Of a DNA stretch of 59,606 bases, positions 54,108 through 59,606 are shown piece by piece. The stretch spans positions 1-59,606 of the forward strand of contig NZ_JAMWYY010000014.1 in the NCBI RefSeq assembly GCF_024305175.1, read 5' to 3'. The notes under the pieces were generated by a model. The model was given only the letters and a program-made list of their open reading frames with translations, was not told where the DNA came from and searched no databases. Made by a program: the position numbers and the translations under genes. The DNA comes from Flavobacterium sp. (GTDB lineage: Bacteria > Bacteroidota > Bacteroidia > Flavobacteriales > Flavobacteriaceae). How positions within the stretch are numbered: position 1 is the first letter of the stretch; the number at the start of each line of letters is the position of its first letter.

Positions 54108-54998
54108 ATGAAAAAGATAAGCCTACTCTTGTTAGCTGTTATATCCATTTACGGTTGTAGTGAAAATAATACCGATTTTGATGCTTCCGGTACTTTTGAA
54201 GCGGTAGAAACAATTATTTCTGCCCAGGCAAACGGTACTATCAACGCCTTTACTGTTGAGGAAGGGCAAGTACTTAAAGACAACCAGTTAGTAGGCTATA
54301 TAGATAGCACACAGCTGTATTTAAAAAAGGTAGAGCTTGAAAAGCAAATTAGTGCCATTTTAAGCAAAAAGCCCAATGTAGGAGTTCAGCTGGCTTCCTA
54401 TGAAACCCAGCTTGCCAAAGCCAATACAGAAAGAAACCGGATTTTAAACCTGCTGAAAGACGGGGCTGCAACCTCAAAACAGCTTGATGATATAAATTCT
54501 GAAATACAGGTTTTAAAGAAGCAGATTGAGGCACAAAGATCCAGCCTTAACATTACTGCTACCAGCTTTAACAAAGAGGCGGCACCTTTGTATATCCAAG
54601 TTGAGCAAATTGAAGACCAGCTCGGTAAATGTAAAATAATCAATAAAACAAAGGGCACTGTGTTAAGCAAATATGCAGAGGTAAATGAAATGGCCTCTGA
54701 AGGCAAAGCCCTCTATAAGATTGCCGATTTATCTACCATTATTTTACGTGCCTATATTTCGGGAGACCAGCTACCCCAATTAAAATTGAACCAAAAAGTA
54801 ACTGTACATACAGATGATGGTAAAGGTGGGTTTCATACAACCGATGGCATTGTAACCTGGATTAATAATAAGGCCGAGTTTACGCCAAAAACCATACAGA
54901 CCAGAAATGAACGGGCAAACCTGGTTTATGCCATAAAGGTAAAGGTTAAAAATGACGGGCGTTATAAAATAGGGATGTATGGCGAAGTTAAATTATAA
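54108..54998 (+). CDS. HlyD-type periplasmic adaptor lipoprotein (YbhG-like)
   Basis: A 296-residue membrane-fusion lipoprotein (lipobox SIYGC). The lipoyl half GTINAFTVEEGQVLKDNQLV is followed by a coiled hairpin (about residues 65-150: AKANTERNRILNLLKDGAAT, SKQLDDINSEIQVLKKQIEA). The second lipoyl half and a beta barrel with LRAYISGDQLPQLKLNQKV close the protein. Homologous in order and size to E. coli YbhG. The next gene starts 5 bp downstream. Confidence 0.9.
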   Translation: MKKISLLLLAVISIYGCSENNTDFDASGTFEAVETIISAQANGTINAFTVEEGQVLKDNQLVGYIDSTQLYLKKVELEKQISAILSKKPNVGVQLASYETQLAKANTERNRILNLLKDGAATSKQLDDINSEIQVLKKQIEAQRSSLNITATSFNKEAAPLYIQVEQIEDQLGKCKIINKTKGTVLSKYAEVNEMASEGKALYKIADLSTIILRAYISGDQLPQLKLNQKVTVHTDDGKGGFHTTDGIVTWINNKAEFTPKTIQTRNERANLVYAIKVKVKNDGRYKIGMYGEVKL

Positions 54999-55003
54999 CC
55001 ACT

Positions 55004-55945
55004 ATGAAAGATGTTGTGTTACAAAATATTAGGAAAACATATAACAAAGAAAGTGTTGTTGCTGTAGATGATGTTTCTTTTGAGGTTGAAAAAGGAGAGC
55101 TTTTTGGATTAATTGGCCCTGACGGTGCAGGCAAGACAAGCCTCTTCAGGATACTTACAACCTTATTACTGCCTGATGGTGGTGAGGCTTTTATTAATGG
55201 CCATCATGTGGTGAAAAACTACAAGACCATAAGGAACCATGTGGGGTATATGCCGGGTAAATTTTCGCTCTATCAAGACCTTACAGTACAAGAAAGCCTC
55301 ACTTTTTTTGCTACCATTTTCAATACAACTGTCAAGGAAAACTATGAACTTATAAGAGATATATATGTACAGATAGAACCTTTTAAGAATCGTAAAGCCG
55401 GAAAACTTTCCGGTGGCATGAAGCAGAAACTTGCCCTTTGCTGTGCTCTTATCCATAAACCTACCGTGTTGTTTTTAGACGAACCCACAACGGGGGTAGA
55501 TACTGTTTCCAGGCAAGAGTTCTGGGAAATGCTCAAACGGCTAAAGCGCCAGGGGATCACCATTTTAGTTTCGACCCCCTATATGGATGAGGCCACCCTT
55601 TGCGAGCGCATAGCCCTGATACAACAGGGCAGGGTAATGTCTATAGACACCCCGCAGAAAATTGTCAGCACCTATCCGGACAAGATGTATGCCATCAAGG
55701 CCGATAATATGAGCCAGCTCCTAAAAGAACTACACAAAAGCCCGCTCATCAAAAGTGCCAATTCTTTTGGGGAATACCACCATATAACATTTAATAAAGG
55801 GAAAATGGACAGCTATACGGAACTGTTGGACAACCTTAAAAAGGCAAACTTTAATGATACTGAAATTAAAGAAATAAATCCTGCCGTTGAAGATTGTTTT
55901 ATCCACCTAATGCAGCAAAATAATGACCAACGAAGTAGTAATTAA
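55004..55945 (+). CDS. ABC transporter ATPase, first half of a YbhF-type pair
   Basis: A 313-residue ATPase. Walker A appears as GPDGAGKTSLF (residues 38-48), the GPDG form typical of the first ATPase of YbhF-like pairs. The signature is KLSGGMKQKLALCCAL and Walker B is VLFLDEPTTGVD, with a C-terminal extension of about 90 residues. In E. coli, YbhF fuses both ATPases in one chain; here the second is a separate gene starting 23 bp before this one ends. Each half has its own start and stop, so this is a natural split, not a frameshift. Confidence 0.93.
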   Translation: MKDVVLQNIRKTYNKESVVAVDDVSFEVEKGELFGLIGPDGAGKTSLFRILTTLLLPDGGEAFINGHHVVKNYKTIRNHVGYMPGKFSLYQDLTVQESLTFFATIFNTTVKENYELIRDIYVQIEPFKNRKAGKLSGGMKQKLALCCALIHKPTVLFLDEPTTGVDTVSRQEFWEMLKRLKRQGITILVSTPYMDEATLCERIALIQQGRVMSIDTPQKIVSTYPDKMYAIKADNMSQLLKELHKSPLIKSANSFGEYHHITFNKGKMDSYTELLDNLKKANFNDTEIKEINPAVEDCFIHLMQQNNDQRSSN

Positions 55946-56669
55946 AACCGACAAACTTACTAAGCGGTTTGGGGACTTTATTGCCACCAACCAGATAAGC
56001 TTTGAAGTTTATCAAGGTGAAATATTTGGTTTTTTAGGGGCTAACGGAGCCGGAAAAACAACGGCCATGCGCATGCTTTGCGGTTTGTCAGTTCCTTCTT
56101 CTGGGGAGGCAACAATAGCCGGTTTTGATGTATATAAGCAAACCGAGAACATAAAAAAAAATATAGGCTACATGAGCCAGAAGTTTTCTCTGTATGAAGA
56201 TTTAACCATTTTGGAAAACATTGAATTTTTTGGAGGTATTTATAATCTTTCAAATAAAAAGATAAAAGAAAAGAGCAATAGTCTTGTTGCTGCGCTGGGG
56301 TTAGAAAAAGAGGCAAAGAAATTAGTCGGCGAATTGCCTTTAGGGTTTAAGCAAAAATTAGCTTTTTCTGTCGCGGTAATGCACGACCCTAAAATTGTAT
56401 TTCTTGATGAGCCAACCGGCGGCGTAGACCCTGTAACGCGCAGGCAGTTTTGGGATTTAATTTATGAAGCTTCAGATAGGGGAATCACCATTTTTGTAAC
56501 AACACATTACATGGATGAAGCAGAATATTGCAACCGCATCTCGATGATGGTAGACGGCGAGATAAAAGCTTTAGACACTCCTGCCAATTTAAAAAAGCAG
56601 TTTGGTGCCGGCACAATGGATGAAGTATTTTTTGAGCTGGCCCGGGGGGCAAAACGAAAATCAGATTAG
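55923..56669 (+). CDS. ABC transporter ATPase, second half of a YbhF-type pair
   Basis: A 248-residue ATPase. Walker A is GANGAGKTTAMRM (about residues 38-50) and Walker B is IVFLDEPTGGVDP. The signature region reads ELPLGFKQKLAF rather than LSGGQ, as in the second ATPase of YbhF, so the variant is a family trait. It overlaps the first ATPase gene by 23 bp. The two ATPases probably form the heterodimer that powers the two permeases downstream. Confidence 0.93.
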   Translation: MTNEVVIKTDKLTKRFGDFIATNQISFEVYQGEIFGFLGANGAGKTTAMRMLCGLSVPSSGEATIAGFDVYKQTENIKKNIGYMSQKFSLYEDLTILENIEFFGGIYNLSNKKIKEKSNSLVAALGLEKEAKKLVGELPLGFKQKLAFSVAVMHDPKIVFLDEPTGGVDPVTRRQFWDLIYEASDRGITIFVTTHYMDEAEYCNRISMMVDGEIKALDTPANLKKQFGAGTMDEVFFELARGAKRKSD

Positions 56670-56706
56670 ATAACATGGCTAAAGTAGCCATCACAATGTA
56701 TTAAAA

Positions 56707-57813
56707 ATGAAACAGTTTAATGCCTTTGTAAAAAAAGAGTTTTTTCATGTCTTCAGGGATTCCAAGACACTATTAATGCTATTTGGGTTACCCATTGTGA
56801 TGATTACACTGTTTGGCTTTGCTTTGACCAATGAGATTAAAAACTCTAAAATAGTAATTTGCGATTATGCTAAGGATATAGCCTCGCAACGAATTACAGA
56901 AAAGCTAAAAGCCAGCAGCAACTTTATTGTAGAGGAAAGCATTATAAGCCATAATGAAATTGAAGCGCAATTTAAAACGGGCAAAATCAAATTAGTCATT
57001 GTTTTCCCCAATAACTTTAATGAAAGTTTACAACGCTTTGGAACCGCGAAGCTTCAGGTTATTGCCGATGCTTCAGATCCCAATACTGCTTCTACCTTAA
57101 CAAGTTATGTAAATAACATTGTAAATAGCTATCAAAAGGAAATCGCCACAGGTACTAATGGCAGCTTTCAGGTTGTTCCTGAAACCAGAATGCTGTACAA
57201 CCCTGAATTAAAAGGCGCTACCAATTATGTACCCGGGGTTATGGCATTAGTGCTTTTGCTGGTTTGTGTATTAATGACATCGGTTTCAATTGTAAGGGAA
57301 AAAGAACTTGGTACTATGGAGGTTTTACTGGTATCACCTGTTAATCCGTTTTTAATTATAATCGCGAAAGCTCTCCCTTATTTTACCCTTTCGATAGTTA
57401 ACTTCATTATCATTATTATTATGTGTAACCTACTGCTGGAGATACCGGTTAAGGGAAGTATCCTGCTGCTTTTTGGCATCACAAGCATCTTTATTGTTTG
57501 TTGCCTCTCATTAGGGCTTCTCATATCAAACTCTACCCAGTCGCAGCAGATTGCTATGCTAACCTCCCTGATGGGTATGCTAATGCCTACCTTGCTATTT
57601 ACGGGCTTTATGTTTCCTATAGAAAATATGCCTGTAGCATTGCAGGTAGTATCTAATGTTGTCCCCTCAAGGTGGTACTACACTATCGTAAAGTCAATCA
57701 TGATAAAAGGCCTGGGCTTCTCGGCCATTTGGAAAGAAACGCTCATTTTAGTTGTAATGACAATATTACTTTTGGGTATAAGCTTCAAAAAATTTAAAAT
57801 AAGATTAGCATGA
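56707..57813 (+). CDS. ABC-2 type permease (YbhS-like)
   Basis: A 368-residue permease. One N-terminal helix (about 22-42) is followed by an extracytoplasmic domain of about 140 residues (IVICDYAKDIASQRITEKLK). Five helices follow from about residue 178, with the ABC-2 motif SIVREKELGTMEVLLVSPV and LLFTGFMFPIENMPVALQ. The start codon is 38 bp after the second ATPase. Its last 4 bp overlap the next permease (ATGA). It is the first of two permease halves, as in YbhS/YbhR. Confidence 0.92.
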   Translation: MKQFNAFVKKEFFHVFRDSKTLLMLFGLPIVMITLFGFALTNEIKNSKIVICDYAKDIASQRITEKLKASSNFIVEESIISHNEIEAQFKTGKIKLVIVFPNNFNESLQRFGTAKLQVIADASDPNTASTLTSYVNNIVNSYQKEIATGTNGSFQVVPETRMLYNPELKGATNYVPGVMALVLLLVCVLMTSVSIVREKELGTMEVLLVSPVNPFLIIIAKALPYFTLSIVNFIIIIIMCNLLLEIPVKGSILLLFGITSIFIVCCLSLGLLISNSTQSQQIAMLTSLMGMLMPTLLFTGFMFPIENMPVALQVVSNVVPSRWYYTIVKSIMIKGLGFSAIWKETLILVVMTILLLGISFKKFKIRLA

Positions 57814-58931
57814 GAACTTTACTCTTCCTCCTAAAAAAAGAATTCAGGCAAATCTTTAGAAATAAAGCGTTACTGCCAATGATATTAGTCACCCCGATTA
57901 TACAGCTACTGATAATGCCACTGGCCGCTGATTATGAAGTCAAGAATATTAATATAGCTATTGTTGACCATGATCATTCTCCCTATTCACAAAACCTGGT
58001 ATCTGCCATTATCGCATCAGGATATTTTAAACTGGGGTATTTCGGTAATTCTTACGACGCTGCATTTAAAACTTTAGAAGATGATAAAAGCGATGTAATT
58101 CTTGAAATTCCGAATGGTTTTGAAAAAAACCTTGTAAGGGAAAAAAGAGAAAATCTTTTCATAGCCGTAAATGCAATTAACGGTACAAAAGCAAATCTTG
58201 GAGGGGCTTACCTTGCTACTATAATTAGTAACTTTAATAACATCATTAATATAAAGTGGAATAATGAGGCAGCTATTTCCAAGCCTGCCGGTATAGAAGT
58301 TACCTCGTCAAATTGGTATAATCCCTATTTAAATTATCGTTTTTTCATGGTTCCCGGTATTTTGGTTTCTTTGGTAACAATGGTGGGAGCCTATATGTGC
58401 GCTTTAAATATTGTAAAAGAGAAAGAAATAGGAACGATAGAGCAGATTAATGTAACCCCTATAAAAAAACATCATTTTATTTTAGGTAAGTTAATACCAT
58501 TCTGGCTTATTGGCATCTTTATTTTCTCTGTCGGCCTGTTTATAGTTGGCCAATGGGTTTACGGCCTTGTACCTCTTGGCAGTTACTTCCTGCTATATCT
58601 GTTCCTGTCATTTTTTTTGATAGCTGTTTTAGGTATAGGGCTGCTAATATCCACTTATTCACAAACCCAGCAACAAGCAATGTCACTGGCGTTTTTCTGC
58701 ATGATGATATTCCTGCTGATGAGCGGCCTTTTTACCCCGATAGAAAGTATGCCAAAATGGGCACAGGTAATTGCATATTGTAACCCTGTAACCTATTTTA
58801 TTGAGTCTATCAGGATGATCATTCTTAAAGGAAGTACGTTTACAGATATTAAAATTAATCTATTTATCATAATTGGCTTCGGTATATTTTTTAATGGATG
58901 GGCCATACTTAATTATAAAAAAACAACTTAA
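57810..58931 (+). CDS. ABC-2 type permease (YbhR-like)
   Basis: A 373-residue permease with the same topology: an N-terminal helix (about 22-40), an external domain with IAIVDHDHSPYSQNLVSAII, then helices from about residue 180. The motif ALNIVKEKEIGTIEQINVTP and the loop LMSGLFTPIESMPKWAQV mark the ABC-2/YbhR family. The 4-bp overlap with the preceding permease gene indicates coupled translation and a heterodimer. The DUF2147 gene follows 5 bp later. Confidence 0.92.
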   Translation: MRTLLFLLKKEFRQIFRNKALLPMILVTPIIQLLIMPLAADYEVKNINIAIVDHDHSPYSQNLVSAIIASGYFKLGYFGNSYDAAFKTLEDDKSDVILEIPNGFEKNLVREKRENLFIAVNAINGTKANLGGAYLATIISNFNNIINIKWNNEAAISKPAGIEVTSSNWYNPYLNYRFFMVPGILVSLVTMVGAYMCALNIVKEKEIGTIEQINVTPIKKHHFILGKLIPFWLIGIFIFSVGLFIVGQWVYGLVPLGSYFLLYLFLSFFLIAVLGIGLLISTYSQTQQQAMSLAFFCMMIFLLMSGLFTPIESMPKWAQVIAYCNPVTYFIESIRMIILKGSTFTDIKINLFIIIGFGIFFNGWAILNYKKTT

Positions 58932-58935
58932 TACT

Positions 58936-59310
58936 ATGGAGAAAATAAAATTTTTACTTATTCTGATTTTTATTAATTGTGCATTATTTGCACAAAGCAG
59001 TGCCAATGCATTTAAAGCGGATTGGTATGCATCTGAAATGGATAACACCACTATTACTATATTTCAGTCTTCCGACGGGTTATGGTATGGTAAGATTATT
59101 AACAGTACTAACAAGGAGAATATTGGTAAATATTTATTGGAGAAAATGAGATACAACCCCTCCGATAAAAGTTTGGAAGGTCAACTTAAAAATCCTGAAA
59201 ACAAAATGGTTGTAAAGGCGACTTTGACACTTGAAGGGAATAACAAGCTAAAAATTGTAGGTAAAAAATTGCTATTTACAAAAACTGTTTATTTTATCAA
59301 AAAAGGGTAA
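58936..59310 (+). CDS. DUF2147 family exported protein
   Basis: A 124-residue exported protein. I start it at ATG 58936 (MEKIKFLLILIFINCALFAQ); the frame is open further upstream only over the permease gene. The mature part shows the lipocalin-like DUF2147 pattern: ADWYASEMDNTTITIFQSSD, LWYGKIINS, and a terminal KLKIVGKKLLFTKTVYF. It is the last gene of the operon, 5 bp after the permease. DUF2147 members sit in periplasmic lipid or stress contexts, but the role in the pump is unknown. Confidence 0.85.
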   Translation: MEKIKFLLILIFINCALFAQSSANAFKADWYASEMDNTTITIFQSSDGLWYGKIINSTNKENIGKYLLEKMRYNPSDKSLEGQLKNPENKMVVKATLTLEGNNKLKIVGKKLLFTKTVYFIKKG

Positions 59311-59348
59311 CATATTATTAAGTAGGTAAACATAATTTTAATGACGAT

Positions 59349-59525
59349 ATGCACCACTGGTTCAATCAAACATTTGGATTATGTTTTTTTAGTGCAGAAA
59401 AGAAACATGTACAGCCTGCAAATACTTATCAAGGGAATTATTATACGTTTCCGGGTATAACTGTAAAAGACGAACAGATACAAGATATTTTTTCAATCTT
59501 CAATTTTTTAAGCCTGTTTTCGTGA
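59349..59525 (+). CDS. Possible small ORF at the right edge
   Basis: A 58-codon frame from ATG 59349 to TGA 59523-59525, reading HWFNQTFGLCFFSAEKKHVQ and on. Its composition is protein-like, with no recognisable domain. It is followed at once by the inverted repeat at 59522. Support is limited to an open frame in an otherwise empty stretch. Confidence 0.25.
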   Translation: MHHWFNQTFGLCFFSAEKKHVQPANTYQGNYYTFPGITVKDEQIQDIFSIFNFLSLFS

Positions 59526-59567
59526 GTAAATTTTTCCGCATTGAAATTTACTCACCTAATTACTCAC
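59522..59567. repeat. Large inverted repeat with a third copy of one arm
   Basis: The perfect 12-bp arms GTGAGTAAATTT (59522-59533) and AAATTTACTCAC (59544-59555) flank a 10-nt loop. A further ATTACTCAC follows at 59559-59567. There is no T run, so it is not a simple terminator. Arrays of such short repeats occur upstream of tyrosine recombinase genes in Bacteroidota elements; the gene beyond the edge is not visible. Confidence 0.6.
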
Positions 59568-59606
59568 AAAAATATTGATATAAATGCTGTTTCATTTAGG
59601 GTATAA

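Noticed and set aside
55923..55945. Frameshift inside a single fused ATPase gene
   Set aside because: Each half has a complete ATPase domain with its own N- and C-terminus, and the overlap is short, so two genes are the simpler reading.
59341..59455. Alternative short frame starting at ATG 59341
   Set aside because: It is shorter, overlaps the frame at 59349 and has less protein-like composition; neither is strongly supported.
1..59606. CRISPR arrays, rRNA and tRNA genes
   Set aside because: No regularly spaced identical repeats were seen, and no stretch resembling rRNA or a tRNA cloverleaf was noticed on either strand. A dedicated tRNA scan could not be run.

Overview
The window looks like chromosome from a member of the Flavobacteriaceae (Bacteroidota), probably Flavobacterium or a close relative. 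The evidence is the AT-rich sequence, TAnnTTTG-type -7 boxes, secreted proteins whose signal peptides end in A-Q, lipoproteins with acidic residues after the Cys, C-terminal type IX secretion (T9SS) sorting domains, DUF5686/DUF3857/DUF4270 proteins and two LytS/LytTR systems. No rRNA, tRNA, CRISPR array or complete insertion sequence is visible.

Layout. 1-2.2 kb: the tail of an unidentified gene and three paralogous small outer-membrane beta-barrels. 2.3-7.2 kb: aroQ, a DUF5686 outer-membrane protein, DUF4268, a NUDIX hydrolase and a PlsC-like acyltransferase. 7.2-11.3 kb (minus): a four-gene ECF sigma operon (sigma factor, membrane protein, TraB/GumN protein, TonB-dependent receptor). 11.3-14 kb: DUF3810 (HExxH) divergent from a PepD-type dipeptidase. 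14-17.4 kb: an overlapping pair of unrecognised lipoproteins. 17.4-22 kb (minus): two DUF3857 paralogues, one with an intact transglutaminase triad and one without, plus a DUF6265 lipoprotein. 22-26.4 kb (minus): two paralogous diheme cytochrome lipoproteins and an FG-GAP/ASPIC T9SS protein. 26.4-29.2 kb: thioesterase, RmuC and an orphan response regulator. 29.5-36.4 kb: a 1642-residue T9SS surface protein and a second T9SS protein. 36.35-37.05 kb: a 704-bp gene-free stretch with possible coding remnants. 37-38.7 kb: an NAD-dependent epimerase and a Crp-family regulator. 38.9-45.6 kb: a LytS/LytTR pair behind a barrel-kelch-DUF4907 operon, divergent from DUF4270 and another barrel protein. 45.8-52 kb (minus): a MacAB-TolC-like efflux operon behind its own LytS/LytTR pair. 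52.1-59.3 kb: a TetR regulator and a YbhGFSR-type ABC efflux operon ending in DUF2147. The right edge carries a large inverted repeat and a possible short ORF.

How it works together. Most of the window is cell-envelope biology. Two unrelated drug- or metabolite-efflux machines lie head to head around 52 kb, each with its own regulator. Both show regulatory DNA readable in the sequence: a 21-bp-phased direct repeat in front of the MacAB-type operon, and a matching 27-bp double operator in front of both tetR and the YbhGFSR-type operon. The most unusual items are these two operator architectures, the catalytically empty DUF3857 paralogue, the duplicated cytochromes next to an ASPIC/T9SS protein, the overlapping lipoprotein pair, and the decayed coding remnants at 36.6-36.9 kb.
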